Source: an uncultured Pelagibacteraceae bacterium (GTDB lineage Bacteria; Pseudomonadota; Alphaproteobacteria; Pelagibacterales; Pelagibacteraceae). From it: DNA of 64,000 nucleotides. The notes beneath the pieces were generated by a model that did no database searches, was not told the origin of the DNA, and saw only the letters and a program-made list of their open reading frames with translations. Location: assembly GCA_902516625.1 (NCBI GenBank), contig CABXYU010000002.1, forward strand, positions 26,411 through 90,410, given 5' to 3'. Shown here in pieces: positions 25,576-34,685 of the stretch (position 1 is its first letter; every line of letters begins with the position of its first letter). The position numbers and the translations under genes are program-made.

Positions 25576-26646
25576 TTAAGTATTAAAACCTTGGTCAGCA
25601 AATTTTTTCAAGGAGTTATTAAGCAACTTATTTTTTCCAAAAAATTGAATAGATTTGCTTAATATATTATTTTTAAATTTACTTTCTAGATTAAAAAATT
25701 CATAAATAAAATCAATACTATTTGAAAATATATAATTCTTATGCTTAATATTTTTCTCAAAATCAGAACATATAGATTTATCTAAATCTAATCCAAGATC
25801 TAACTTTAATTTTATTAATTTTATTAACTCATAAATATCTCTTAAAGTCATATTGAAACCTTGACCAGCAAGAGGGTGAATTCGGTGCAACAAATCACCA
25901 AACGCTAAGATATTTTTATATCGATAGCTTCTTAGATTGCTCGATCTTAATTTAAAACTACTTATATTTTTTATTTTTGATATTTGATATTTTGAATTAT
26001 ATTTATCAATTATATTTTTAAAGTTTATATTTTTCTCTTCTTTGGCAGAATATACAATTGAAGTTTCTTTATTTGATATTGGTAAAAACGCTAATGGCCC
26101 TTTCTTAGTAAAAATTTGCTTAGCTGTATTATTTTCTAATTTTTGATGTTCAATAATTGTTGTATGAGCGTAACTTTTATAATCTTTACTTAACTCTTTA
26201 TAAAAATATTTCTTTGTGATCTGACTGTTTAGGTCACAATTAATAATTAAATTATATTTATCACTAATTGAGGTAAGATTATTTTTTTTATCTATAAACT
26301 TCACAAAGTTATTTTTATTAATTTTTGTATGCAAAAGATTAAATAATTTGTAATTTTTAATTAATGAAAAAAGAGGTTCTTTTTTATCTTCAAAATTAAT
26401 CAATTTGTCCTTGATAAATTTTTCGTTGTAAATTTCAATTTTATTTATATTCCATAAAATTTTTTCAATATTTAAAATATGTTTGTTAAAAAAATCTACA
26501 TTATTTTTAGATATTCCTATTGTGCGTATTTTATTTTGATTTTCAGTTTTGTAATTTGAAAAAATATCAACATTTACTTTAAGATTTATTAATGCCTTAG
26601 CTAGTGTTAAGCTAACTAATCCACCACCTAAAATGCATACTTTCAT
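25576..26646 (-). CDS. UbiH/Coq6-type FAD monooxygenase
   Basis: A 356-residue flavoprotein from ATG 26646 (MKVCILGGGLVSLTLAKAL), the usual GxGxxG dinucleotide motif; an upstream ATG would add 13 unrelated residues. The second FAD motif, AFGDLLHRIHPLAGQGFNMT, identifies the ubiquinone-biosynthesis hydroxylase family that oxygenates the ring of the quinone precursor. Which ring position is modified cannot be read from sequence. The gene is shorter and more lysine/asparagine-rich than relatives, in keeping with this genome. It is divergent from ftsK across about 30 bases. Confidence 0.88.
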   Translation of the reverse strand: MKVCILGGGLVSLTLAKALINLKVNVDIFSNYKTENQNKIRTIGISKNNVDFFNKHILNIEKILWNINKIEIYNEKFIKDKLINFEDKKEPLFSLIKNYKLFNLLHTKINKNNFVKFIDKKNNLTSISDKYNLIINCDLNSQITKKYFYKELSKDYKSYAHTTIIEHQKLENNTAKQIFTKKGPLAFLPISNKETSIVYSAKEEKNINFKNIIDKYNSKYQISKIKNISSFKLRSSNLRSYRYKNILAFGDLLHRIHPLAGQGFNMTLRDIYELIKLIKLKLDLGLDLDKSICSDFEKNIKHKNYIFSNSIDFIYEFFNLESKFKNNILSKSIQFFGKNKLLNNSLKKFADQGFNT

Positions 26647-26676
26647 AATAATTTTAATTTTAACAACAAAAATTAG

Positions 26677-28800
26677 ATGATACAAAGTGGTAAATTTGAT
26701 TCATCAAAAATGGATATAAAAAAACTAGCTAATTCGGTCTTTATTTTTACTGTAAATAGGCTCATAGAAATTTTTGGAATAATTATTTCTGTTGTTGGGA
26801 TACTTTTGTTTATATCTTTAATATCTTACTCTCCTGCTGATCCTAATTTTATATTTCCTGAAAATACACAAATAAAGAATTTTCTTGGATTTCAAGGGAG
26901 TTATACTTCAGATTTATTTTTTCAATCTATTGGAATGATATCTTATTTAATCCCATTAACCTTTTTTTTTACAGGCATAAATATTTTTAATAAGAAACAA
27001 ATTTTTTTACTAATTGAAAATAGTTTTTTTATAATATTGTATTCTTTAGTTGGCTCTATATTTTTTAATTATTTTTACAATAATGCTTTCGATCTATATA
27101 TCAATGGAAATGGTGGTTTTGTTGGTAATTATTTTAATCAAAATTTTTTTAGTAATCTTATAAGTAAATATGAAAATATTTTTTATTATTTTTTTATAGT
27201 TCTTATAACTTTTTTATTCTTTTTAAGTGTTAACTTTAATGTAAAAACGCTAAATTTATTTTTTAGAAAATTTGTTAATATTTTGTTCAAAAACTCTGGG
27301 AAAAATTACACTAAAAGAAACGAAATTATTGAGGAATATATTCCACAAGAAGAAATAAAAAATCTTATTCAAGATGATTTACCTTTTATAAGATCTGATT
27401 CCAATGAGACTCAAAAAAAATTCAAATTTAAATTACCATCATTAGATCTTTTAAAAATTCCTAGTAAAAAGCAGTTTGGAAATACAGAAAAAAATGAGAA
27501 ATATGATCCAGAATTTCTCGAAAAAATTCTTCTTGATTTTGGAGTTAATGGAAAAATAAAAAAAGTAAGCAATGGCCCTGTTGTAACTTTAAATGAATTT
27601 GAGCCTGCTGCAGGAGTAAAAGTTTCTAAAATTATTAATCTTTCAGATGATATCGCCAGAAATACAAGCTCAGAGTCTGCAAGAATATCTACAATACCAG
27701 GAAGTAATACAGTGGGAATAGAATTGCCCAACAGCTCAAGAGAAAACGTTTATCTAAGTGAAATTATAAACAATACTGATTTTAAAAAAAAAGATATCAA
27801 TCTGCCAATCGCTTTAGGCAAAAATATTTCTGGCTTACCAATCGTTGGTGATTTAGCTTCAATGCCACATTTATTAATTGCAGGAACAACTGGCTCTGGA
27901 AAATCAGTCTGTATCAACACAATTATTTTATCACTTCTATACAAACACACTCCAGAAAAATGTAAATTTATTTTAATCGATCCTAAAATGCTTGAACTTT
28001 CAACATACGAAGGAATACCTCATTTACTTTGTCCTGTAATTACTGAAGCAAAAAAAGCGACTTCAGTACTTGGTTGGGTAGTTAAAGAAATGGAAAGCAG
28101 ATACAGATTGATGACCAAAGAGGGTGTACGTAATATTGACGGCTATAATTCTAAACACAAATTACCAATGCCTTACATAGTTGTTGTAGTTGATGAAATG
28201 TCAGATTTAATGTTGGTAGCAGGTAAAGAAATTGAAAATTATATCCAAAAGTTATCTCAAATGGCTAGAGCAGCAGGTATCCATATTATTATGGCAACTC
28301 AAAGACCTAGTGTTGACGTAATTACAGGCACAATTAAAGCAAATTTTCCAACACGTATTTCTTTTCAGGTAACATCAAAAATCGATAGTAGAACTATTTT
28401 AGGTGAACAAGGTGCTGAGCAACTTTTGGGAAAGGGGGATATGTTATACATGTCATCTGCAAATCGCATTGTAAGAATTCATGCTCCATTCGTGTCAGAC
28501 AATGAAATAGAAAAAATTAATAATTTTTTAAGATCACAGGCTGAGCCAGATTATGTGGATGAAATACTCAATTTTGCCGATGAAAAAGAAATGGGTGAAA
28601 CCTCAAGAGATCAAGGGGATAAGGACGAACTTTACTTTTCAGCTGTAGAAATAATTAAATCTGAGGGAAAAGCCTCAACATCTTTTTTGCAGAGAAAACT
28701 TCAAATTGGTTACAATAGAGCAGCCAGAATAATTGATATGATGGAAGCTGATGGAATAGTAAGTAAAGCAAATCATGTAGGTAAGCGTGAGGTGCTTTAA
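26677..28800 (+). CDS. ftsK: DNA translocase FtsK
   Basis: A 707-residue FtsK/SpoIIIE-type motor. Four N-terminal membrane helices (residues ~20-190) precede a short linker and the motor with Walker A IAGTTGSGKSVC, YIVVVVDEMSDLM (Walker B) and MATQRPSVDVITGTIKANFP. A winged-helix gamma domain at the C-terminus (YFSAVEIIKSEGKASTSFLQ) reads orienting KOPS sequences and pumps terminus DNA at division. The linker is short compared with E. coli. An alternative ATG at 26710 would start at MDIKKLAN. The lolA start directly follows the stop. Confidence 0.95.
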   Translation: MIQSGKFDSSKMDIKKLANSVFIFTVNRLIEIFGIIISVVGILLFISLISYSPADPNFIFPENTQIKNFLGFQGSYTSDLFFQSIGMISYLIPLTFFFTGINIFNKKQIFLLIENSFFIILYSLVGSIFFNYFYNNAFDLYINGNGGFVGNYFNQNFFSNLISKYENIFYYFFIVLITFLFFLSVNFNVKTLNLFFRKFVNILFKNSGKNYTKRNEIIEEYIPQEEIKNLIQDDLPFIRSDSNETQKKFKFKLPSLDLLKIPSKKQFGNTEKNEKYDPEFLEKILLDFGVNGKIKKVSNGPVVTLNEFEPAAGVKVSKIINLSDDIARNTSSESARISTIPGSNTVGIELPNSSRENVYLSEIINNTDFKKKDINLPIALGKNISGLPIVGDLASMPHLLIAGTTGSGKSVCINTIILSLLYKHTPEKCKFILIDPKMLELSTYEGIPHLLCPVITEAKKATSVLGWVVKEMESRYRLMTKEGVRNIDGYNSKHKLPMPYIVVVVDEMSDLMLVAGKEIENYIQKLSQMARAAGIHIIMATQRPSVDVITGTIKANFPTRISFQVTSKIDSRTILGEQGAEQLLGKGDMLYMSSANRIVRIHAPFVSDNEIEKINNFLRSQAEPDYVDEILNFADEKEMGETSRDQGDKDELYFSAVEIIKSEGKASTSFLQRKLQIGYNRAARIIDMMEADGIVSKANHVGKREVL

Positions 28801-29349
28801 ATGAAAAAATTTTTTTTTTTTTTAATATTTATTCTTTATACATCGCATTTATCTGCATCAATTAAAGAAAATATTATCCAAAATTTAAAATCTATTGAAA
28901 ATGTAAGTTTTGATTTTGAGCAAAATATTAATGGAAAAATAGAAAAAGGTAAGTGTAAAATTCAATATCCAAAAAAAATCTTTTGTGAATATGACTTAGA
29001 AAATAAAAAAATTCTTATATCTAATGGAAAATCTTTGGTTATAAAGACTTTAAGTAGTTATTATTTATATCCTTTAGATAAAACTCCCTTAAACTTTATT
29101 TTGGATAAATTTTTTTTAGTAAATAAAATAAATAGTTTACAAGAAAGAATCATTGAAAAAAAATATGTAAACTTTAGTTTTATTGAAAACGAAAATGAAA
29201 TTAATTTATTTTTTGATAAAAAAAACTTTAATCTTATAGGTTGGCAAACACAAGATATTTACCAAAATCTTAGTATCACGTATATTTCATCTATTAAAAA
29301 AAATGAAAAAATTCAAAAAAACCTTTTCAATTTACCTTTAAGAAATTAA
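28801..29349 (+). CDS. lolA: outer-membrane lipoprotein carrier protein LolA
   Basis: A 182-residue periplasmic protein with a signal peptide (FFFFLIFILYTSHLSAS) followed by the LolA pattern: NLKSIENVSFDFEQNINGK, KGKCKIQYPKKIFCEYD, LISNGKSLVI and TPLNFIL. LolA ferries lipoproteins from the LolCDE transporter to the outer membrane. It starts on the base after the ftsK stop, an ftsK-lolA order frequent in proteobacteria. The lipoproteins LptE and DUF3576 in this window would be among its clients. Confidence 0.9.
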   Translation: MKKFFFFLIFILYTSHLSASIKENIIQNLKSIENVSFDFEQNINGKIEKGKCKIQYPKKIFCEYDLENKKILISNGKSLVIKTLSSYYLYPLDKTPLNFILDKFFLVNKINSLQERIIEKKYVNFSFIENENEINLFFDKKNFNLIGWQTQDIYQNLSITYISSIKKNEKIQKNLFNLPLRN

Positions 29350-29350
29350 T

Positions 29351-29854
29351 TTAAATTGAGATTGTCTCTCTTTTAAAAACTTTCATACCTCTAGCAATGT
29401 AATTACCAAGTGCATTTTTGTGATCTAATGAGCATGTGTGAACCCAAACTCTCTTAATTTCACTCAAAAATGAATTTTTAATTGCTGATGACAATAAAAA
29501 AGAACCTAATTTTTGATTCTGGTATTCCTCAAGTAAACCCAAGTAGGCTATTTCAACTTCATTTTGATCTTTGTGTATTATTAGTTCAAAATACCCTACA
29601 AGATCATTATTTTTTTTTAAAACAAAAGTTTTCACTTTTTTGTCTGATGTATACTCAATCCATTGTTTTTCAGACCAGACTAAGCGGTCTACCCAATGGT
29701 GTTTCTTTCCAACTTGTTTATAAAAAAACTTATTGAGTTGAAAATCAGCTGGTTCTACATTTTCAATAGTATAAATCTGTGATATAGCTTTATGCTCCCT
29801 CAAATCTTTGAGAGAACTGATTTCTAAATAGTTTCTTGTAATTTGTTTGCTCAT
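29351..29854 (-). CDS. GNAT-family acetyltransferase
   Basis: A 167-residue GNAT-fold protein. The acetyl-CoA-binding beta4-alpha3 region is visible as EVEIAYLGLLEEYQNQKLG SFLL (split here: EIAYLGLLEEYQNQ and KLGSFLLSSAI), followed by VWVHTCSLDHKNALGNYIARG with the usual late strand and helix. The substrate is unknown. It overlaps the HIT gene start region by four bases as the last gene of the his-linked minus-strand run. Confidence 0.85.
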   Translation of the reverse strand: MSKQITRNYLEISSLKDLREHKAISQIYTIENVEPADFQLNKFFYKQVGKKHHWVDRLVWSEKQWIEYTSDKKVKTFVLKKNNDLVGYFELIIHKDQNEVEIAYLGLLEEYQNQKLGSFLLSSAIKNSFLSEIKRVWVHTCSLDHKNALGNYIARGMKVFKRETISI

Positions 29855-30216
29855 TCGACCATTTTACCAACTCTCTCACCTCCAAATAAATGAAAATGTA
29901 AATGGGGAACTTCCTGCCCTCCATATTCATTAATATTAGCTAGAGCTCTGTACCCCTTTCCTATATCTGATGACATGCCAAGTTTTTTTGCAACGTAATT
30001 TATCCCTTTTATTAATCCAACTATTTCCTCTGCTGACGCATTTGCACTAAAGTCATCTAGATCAATATATTTGCCTTTTGGTATTACCAACGCATGTATT
30101 TTTTTTTGAGGATTTATATCGTGAAAAGATAAAACAAAATCATCCTCATATATTTTTTTGCAAGGTATCTCTGCTCTTAAGATTTTTGCAAAAATATTAT
30201 TATCATCATAGGTCAT
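29851..30216 (-). CDS. HIT-family nucleotide-binding protein
   Basis: A 121-residue HIT protein from ATG 30216 (MTYDDNNIFAKILRAEIPCK). A longer reading of 27 more residues overlaps the upstream gene and does not match the family. The histidine triad is VPHLHFHLFGG, and CKKIYEDDFVLSFHDI and HALVIPKGKYIDLDD are typical of the bacterial HinT branch that hydrolyses adenosine phosphoramidates. It lies close behind hisE and the DUF2061 gene, an arrangement frequent in alphaproteobacteria. Confidence 0.95.
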   Translation of the reverse strand: MTYDDNNIFAKILRAEIPCKKIYEDDFVLSFHDINPQKKIHALVIPKGKYIDLDDFSANASAEEIVGLIKGINYVAKKLGMSSDIGKGYRALANINEYGGQEVPHLHFHLFGGERVGKMVE

Positions 30217-30247
30217 AAGCGATAATTGTAATTTTAAAAAAATAGCA

Positions 30248-30463
30248 TTATTTTTCCTCAACTCCAAACTTAATATAATTATACCAAGCCCTTTCATGAA
30301 AATAATATAAAAACATTTTTGTAATAACTTCCATTCCTGCTATTGCTCCAGCCCAATTCCACTCACCAGTAATAAACCAAGCAATTAAAAATGTATCTGT
30401 TGTAGCAAGAATTCGCCAAGTTAAAGTTTTTGCTATATGCCTTTTTTTGGTTACATGTTTCAT
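30248..30463 (-). CDS. DUF2061 membrane protein
   Basis: A 71-residue protein with RHIAKTLTWRILATTDTFLI and AIAGMEVITKMFLYYFHERAW, the two conserved blocks of DUF2061 (two membrane helices, with ending W...GV). The role of the family is unknown. It is positioned between hisE and the HIT gene on the same strand. Confidence 0.93.
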   Translation of the reverse strand: MKHVTKKRHIAKTLTWRILATTDTFLIAWFITGEWNWAGAIAGMEVITKMFLYYFHERAWYNYIKFGVEEK

Positions 30464-30475
30464 GCGTCATCCTCT

Positions 30476-30745
30476 CTATTTTCTCCTCTTTTTAAGTTCA
30501 TCCATTACATCTTCAATTTTAATATCGTTCCCTTCAAGGTAAACGATGAGATGATAAAAGACGTCCGCACTTTCATGTATCTTATTGGTATCTTTTTCCA
30601 CTGACTCAATAAGTTCATTAATTTCCTCTAATACTTTAGCTTTACTTAAAGATTTATCATTTAATAATCTATTTGTGTATGAGCCCTCAATAGGTTTTTC
30701 TTTTCTTTCTCTAACAAGTTTTATTAAATCATCTAAAACATTCAT
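30476..30745 (-). CDS. hisE: phosphoribosyl-ATP diphosphatase
   Basis: An 89-residue MazG-like all-alpha protein that removes pyrophosphate from phosphoribosyl-ATP, the second step of histidine synthesis. SYTNRLLNDKSLSKAKVLEE, EINELIESV and ESADVFYHLIVYLEG contain the acidic metal-binding residues. Its start is two bases after the stop of the polysaccharide-lyase-like gene, so it is in the his transcript although separated from hisF by that gene. Confidence 0.95.
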   Translation of the reverse strand: MNVLDDLIKLVRERKEKPIEGSYTNRLLNDKSLSKAKVLEEINELIESVEKDTNKIHESADVFYHLIVYLEGNDIKIEDVMDELKKRRK

Positions 30746-30747
30746 AA

Positions 30748-31740
30748 CTACTCGTCTTTCAACAGCATCTTCTCAAGTTTTTCCTCGGTTTTTGCCATTG
30801 CCATATAGTCTGTAAATACCATCATTCCCTCGGCTTCGTGCTTATGTTGAGCCTTTAAATTTGCATTAGTATACAATCCAAATTTAAAATAACATTTGTT
30901 TCTGTGTTTTCCTTTGTGCTTTTTTTTTCCCCAATTTGTAGGACCTTCATAATCATAAGCAAGTTTTTCATCAATCCAAACTTTTAATTTACCATCTGGA
31001 TTTTTTGAATTTTTGAAATTTAATCTGACTGCTGTCCATTTATCAGTTCCGTGATTTTCATTTACTTTAAATTTTTTAAGAACTCTTCTTTTTTCCATAC
31101 TACTTGGTTTCCATTCACCATTGTTTTTAAAACTTGCAAATTCATGTTTTAAAATTAATTTTCCTCCTATAATACTCATCATCCAAGTAATCTTGTGACC
31201 ATCTGGGTGACATTGGCCCACGTGAAATTGTCTAATTCCATTTTTTGGAAATAATATGTTTCGAGCAGGCATAAATGCATAATTTATCCATTTTTCTGTT
31301 CCCTCCGTAAATGTCCAGTCAGACTTTGATGTTAACTCTGTACGAACACTGCCATAATGATGTGTACAATCATTTTGTTTTCCTTTTTTTTTACATTTAG
31401 AATAATCAGCAGTAAATGAATAAAAAGAATTTCCATGATAAGCAAAATTTTCAGCACCTTTGACTTTAGCCATAGCACCACTACTTACATTTACATTCAT
31501 CGATAAACTGTTCTTCCAACCTGGAAACAGGATTTTCCCTGGTACTAATTCAATATCTTTGCCGATTATTGCATTATGAATTTTTGTATATCTCTCTTTA
31601 TCACTCACTTTATGGTAAGTTTTAGCCCATTCCTTATGAAGTTTTGCAGCAGTTTTATACCAACTTTCTTCTGCCAATAGTGGGTTAAAAATAAAAAAAG
31701 TTATTAATAAGTATAACAATTTGAATTTGGTATTAATCAT
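30748..31740 (-). CDS. secreted heparin-lyase-I-like jelly-roll protein inside the his operon
   Basis: A 330-residue protein with an N-terminal signal peptide (LLYLLITFFIFNPLLA) and a concanavalin-like fold typical of polysaccharide lyase/heparin lyase I relatives. Supporting segments are YGSVRTELTSKSDWTF, RQFHVGQCHPDGHKITWM, WTAVRLNFKNSKNPDGKLK, WIDEKLAYDYEGPTNWG and FKFGLYTNANLK. The family cleaves uronic-acid glycans by beta-elimination, but I cannot verify catalytic residues. It is tightly placed, nine bases after hisF and two before hisE. Confidence 0.7.
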   Translation of the reverse strand: MINTKFKLLYLLITFFIFNPLLAEESWYKTAAKLHKEWAKTYHKVSDKERYTKIHNAIIGKDIELVPGKILFPGWKNSLSMNVNVSSGAMAKVKGAENFAYHGNSFYSFTADYSKCKKKGKQNDCTHHYGSVRTELTSKSDWTFTEGTEKWINYAFMPARNILFPKNGIRQFHVGQCHPDGHKITWMMSIIGGKLILKHEFASFKNNGEWKPSSMEKRRVLKKFKVNENHGTDKWTAVRLNFKNSKNPDGKLKVWIDEKLAYDYEGPTNWGKKKHKGKHRNKCYFKFGLYTNANLKAQHKHEAEGMMVFTDYMAMAKTEEKLEKMLLKDE

Positions 31741-31749
31741 AATTAAAAC

Positions 31750-32505
31750 CTAAATCCTAACAGGTATTCCTTTTGAGTCCAAATATTCTTTAGCTTCTTT
31801 TAATGAATGTTTGCCATAATGAAATATAGATGCAGCTAGAACAGCACTTGCATTGCCTAATTTAATTCCATCTACAAGGTGATCCAAATTACCTACACCT
31901 CCTGATGCAATAACTGGAATATTAACTTTTGATGAAATTTTAGACATTAGATTAATATCATAACCAGCTTGTGTTCCGTCTCTATCCATTGAGGTTACTA
32001 ATAATTCCCCAGCCCCATTTTCTTCCATTTGTTTTGCATACACCAATGCATCAATGCCACTATTATTTCTTCCTCCATGAGTAAACACTTCCCACTTGTC
32101 TCCATTTTTTTTAGCATCAATTGCTACCACAATACATTGCGACCCAAATTTTTTTGAACTATCAATAACGACTTTTGAATTTTCAACTGCTGCAGTGTTT
32201 ATTGAAACTTTATCAGCCCCACAATTAAGTAATTTATTAATATCTTCTACACTTCTAACACCACCTCCAACGGTCAAAGGAACAAAACACTTTTTTGAAG
32301 TTTTTTTAATAACATCGAAAATAATATCTCTATTTTCATTAGAGGCCGTTATATCTAAAAAACAAATTTCATCTGCTCCTCCATCACTGTAAATTTTTGC
32401 TTGCTCTACAGGATCTCCAGCATCTTTTAAATCAACAAAGTTGATACCTTTAACAACACGTCCATTTTTAACATCTAAACAAGGAATTATTCTATTTTTA
32501 AGCAT
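31750..32505 (-). CDS. hisF: imidazole glycerol phosphate synthase, cyclase subunit
   Basis: A 251-residue TIM barrel that takes ammonia from HisH to make imidazole-glycerol-phosphate and [24 protein letters not shown] with its catalytic Asp, [28 protein letters not shown] and [14 protein letters not shown] are the signature segments. Its start overlaps hisA by eight bases. The AICAR by-product feeds the PurH reaction encoded at 22871-24409. Confidence 0.97.
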   Translation of the reverse strand: MLKNRIIPCLDVKNGRVVKGINFVDLKDAGDPVEQAKIYSDGGADEICFLDITASNENRDIIFDVIKKTSKKCFVPLTVGGGVRSVEDINKLLNCGADKVSINTAAVENSKVVIDSSKKFGSQCIVVAIDAKKNGDKWEVFTHGGRNNSGIDALVYAKQMEENGAGELLVTSMDRDGTQAGYDINLMSKISSKVNIPVIASGGVGNLDHLVDGIKLGNASAVLAASIFHYGKHSLKEAKEYLDSKGIPVRI

Positions 32506-33214
32506 CTTCTTTTACCAACTCTTCTAATTTTATATCACCATCATAGATAGCTTTACCAACTATTATACCTTCGATATTTTTTAAATCCTTTGCTTTTTTA
32601 ATGTCATCTATTGATGAAACTCCACCAGATATAATCACAGGGCAACTTGATATCTCAGCAAGTTTTAATGTTTCGTCAAAATTTGGACTTTGTTTCATAC
32701 CATCTCTATTAATATCAGTATAAATCAATCTACTTACACCATAATCATTAACTTCTTTTAAATAATCTAACGCTAACTGATCAGAGTTTTCTCTCCATCC
32801 AGATACTGACAAATACCCATCTTTAACATCTAAACCTAAAGCAATTTTATCGACAAATTTTTCACACGCTTCTTTTAAAAAATTCTTATCTTTAATAGCA
32901 GCACTTCCTAAAATTACTTTCTCAACTCCAACATCGATATATTTTTGAATACTTTCAGGATCTCTGATACCACCACCTACCTCAATCTTTAAATTAAATT
33001 TACCAACTATATCTTGAATAATATCTAAATTTACTGTTTCACCAGTTAAAGCACCATCTAAATCAACTATATGTAAATTTTTAAATCCATGATCCTTATA
33101 TTTTCCTGCTTGTTCAACAGGAGACAATTCATATTCGGTTTTATTGTCAAAATCCCCTTTGATTAGTCTTACGCATTTTTTATTTTTAATATCTATGGCT
33201 GGAAATATTTTCAT
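32498..33214 (-). CDS. hisA: ProFAR isomerase
   Basis: A 238-residue TIM barrel that isomerises phosphoribosyl-formimino-AICAR ribonucleotide. [19 protein letters not shown] carries the first catalytic Asp, [13 protein letters not shown] binds phosphate, and [17 protein letters not shown] carries the second Asp. It begins two bases after the stop of the small lipoprotein gene and overlaps hisF. Confidence 0.97.
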   Translation of the reverse strand: MKIFPAIDIKNKKCVRLIKGDFDNKTEYELSPVEQAGKYKDHGFKNLHIVDLDGALTGETVNLDIIQDIVGKFNLKIEVGGGIRDPESIQKYIDVGVEKVILGSAAIKDKNFLKEACEKFVDKIALGLDVKDGYLSVSGWRENSDQLALDYLKEVNDYGVSRLIYTDINRDGMKQSPNFDETLKLAEISSCPVIISGGVSSIDDIKKAKDLKNIEGIIVGKAIYDGDIKLEELVKEDA

Positions 33215-33215
33215 T

Positions 33216-33368
33216 TTAATTTTTTATCTTAACCCCAGATGTCATAACTTTAAGACTAATTCCTCTATATTTTTTTTCTTTAGAAAAATCAATTTTTTTA
33301 GAATTTTCTAAATTTTGACATGAGCTTAAGAATATTAAAATTCCTATTATCGAAAAATATTTTTTCAT
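33216..33368 (-). CDS. 50-residue predicted lipoprotein between hisH and hisA
   Basis: The minus strand from ATG 33368 encodes MKKYFSIIGILIFLSSCQNL followed by a charged stretch ending in GISLKVMTSGVKIKN. Residues 4-17 form a signal sequence with the lipobox LSSC, so lipid modification at Cys17 is predicted. The mature part is only 34 residues. It starts three bases after the hisH stop and ends two bases before hisA, so its position in the operon is exact. I do not recognise the family. Confidence 0.75.
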   Translation of the reverse strand: MKKYFSIIGILIFLSSCQNLENSKKIDFSKEKKYRGISLKVMTSGVKIKN

Positions 33369-33370
33369 TT

Positions 33371-33997
33371 TCAAATTTTTATAAAATTTTCCAAAATTTT
33401 TAGTCCTAATTTATCGCTTTTTTCAGGGTGGAATTGCGTACCAAAAATATTTTCTTTTTCAACGGAGCAAACAATATTTGAAGAATAATTTGTTGTTGCA
33501 GAAATCACATTTTTATCTTTAGGAATAAATTCATAACTGTGAACAAAATACATGTGAGATTTATTATTAATATTTTTAAAAATTTTACTATCTTTTGTTA
33601 TATTTATTTGATTCCAGCCAATGTGAGGAAGCTTATATTTTCCGTTTTGATTATCTATTTTTGAGACTTTACCTGAAATCCAGCCTAAACCTTTTGTTTC
33701 AGTTTCTTCATAACCAATATCAGCGAACATTTGTAATCCGACACATATGCCAAGAAGAGGTTTTTTATTTGTGATTGCAAATTCATTTAATGTATCTGAA
33801 AGCCCATTAATTTTGTTTAAGGCATCTACACAGCTTTTAAATGAGCCCTGTCCTGGCAAAACCAATTTATCACCTGCTTTAATCTTATTTAAATCAGATG
33901 TTACCTCAATATTTACTTTATCTTGGGCAACCTCTTTAAAAGAATTTATTACTGAGCTTATATTGCCCGAATTATAATCAACAATTGTGACATTCAT
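33371..33997 (-). CDS. hisH: imidazole glycerol phosphate synthase, glutaminase subunit
   Basis: A 208-residue class I amidotransferase that supplies ammonia to HisF. MNVTIVDYNSGNISSV, KLVLPGQGSFKSC, the nucleophile segment LLGICVGLQMF and the FHPEKSDKLG His/Glu pair are present. It follows hisB by six bases. Interaction with HisF is established for the family. Confidence 0.97.
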   Translation of the reverse strand: MNVTIVDYNSGNISSVINSFKEVAQDKVNIEVTSDLNKIKAGDKLVLPGQGSFKSCVDALNKINGLSDTLNEFAITNKKPLLGICVGLQMFADIGYEETETKGLGWISGKVSKIDNQNGKYKLPHIGWNQINITKDSKIFKNINNKSHMYFVHSYEFIPKDKNVISATTNYSSNIVCSVEKENIFGTQFHPEKSDKLGLKILENFIKI

Positions 33998-34003
33998 TTA
34001 ATT

Positions 34004-34594
34004 TTATAAAGAACCTTTTGTAGATGGAATTGTTTTTTTATTCCTTGGGTCTATTTCTAATGCAGTTCTTAATGATCTTGCTAATCCTTTAAAACAAGAC
34101 TCAATAATGTGATGGCTGTTATCACCATAAATATTTTCAACGTGTAAAGTAATTCCAGCTGCTTGAGAGAAAGCTTGAAACCACTCTTTAAAAAGTTCTG
34201 TATCCATCTCTCCAAGTTTTTCGACTTTTAAGTTTACTTTCCAAATTAGGTAAGGTCTGTTTGATATATCAATTGCAACACGTGATAAAGTTTCATCCAT
34301 AGGTATCATTGCATGAGCATATCTTCTAATACCAACAGATTTTTTTAATGCTTTTTTCAAAGCCTCACCAATAGCAATTCCTGTATCTTCAGTTGTATGA
34401 TGCAAATCAATATGCGTGTCGCCTTTAGCTTTGATGCTCATGTCTATTGATGAATGCTTAGACAATTGTTCAAGCATATGATTCAAAAATCCTATTCCTG
34501 TATCAATTTTATACTTTCCTTTGCCATCAATATTTAGATCAACACTAATACTGGTTTCTTTTGTTTTCCTGCTAATTTTACCTTTACGTGCCAT
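34004..34594 (-). CDS. hisB: imidazoleglycerol-phosphate dehydratase
   Basis: A 196-residue dehydratase of histidine synthesis. [34 protein letters not shown] and [15 protein letters not shown] contain the manganese-binding histidines and glutamates. Only the dehydratase domain is present, as in most bacteria. It is the first gene of the minus-strand his series and is divergent from hslV across 91 bases. Confidence 0.97.
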   Translation of the reverse strand: MARKGKISRKTKETSISVDLNIDGKGKYKIDTGIGFLNHMLEQLSKHSSIDMSIKAKGDTHIDLHHTTEDTGIAIGEALKKALKKSVGIRRYAHAMIPMDETLSRVAIDISNRPYLIWKVNLKVEKLGEMDTELFKEWFQAFSQAAGITLHVENIYGDNSHHIIESCFKGLARSLRTALEIDPRNKKTIPSTKGSL

Positions 34595-34650
34595 AATTAA
34601 AAAGAGGTATACATATATTATCCAAATATGGCAATAATACTAAACCTAGC

Positions 34651-34678
34651 CTTGAACTATTAGATTTAATATCCATTT
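34651..34678 (+). promoter_or_regulatory. heat-shock sigma-32-like promoter before hslV
   Basis: CTTGAA at 34651-34656, a 14-base spacer and ATCCATTT at 34671-34678 resemble the sigma-32 consensus (CTTGAA, about 11-16 bases, CCCCATNT). hslVU is a classic heat-shock operon. The expected start of transcription would be close to base 34685, directly next to the ATG at 34686, so the message would have almost no leader; no Shine-Dalgarno sequence is visible. This is a sequence match, not a measured promoter. Confidence 0.45.
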
Positions 34679-34685
34679 ATAACCT

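Noticed and set aside
30217-30297. Longer HIT protein start overlapping the DUF2061 gene
   Set aside because: The extra 27 residues do not match the family; MTYDDNNIF at 30216 does.
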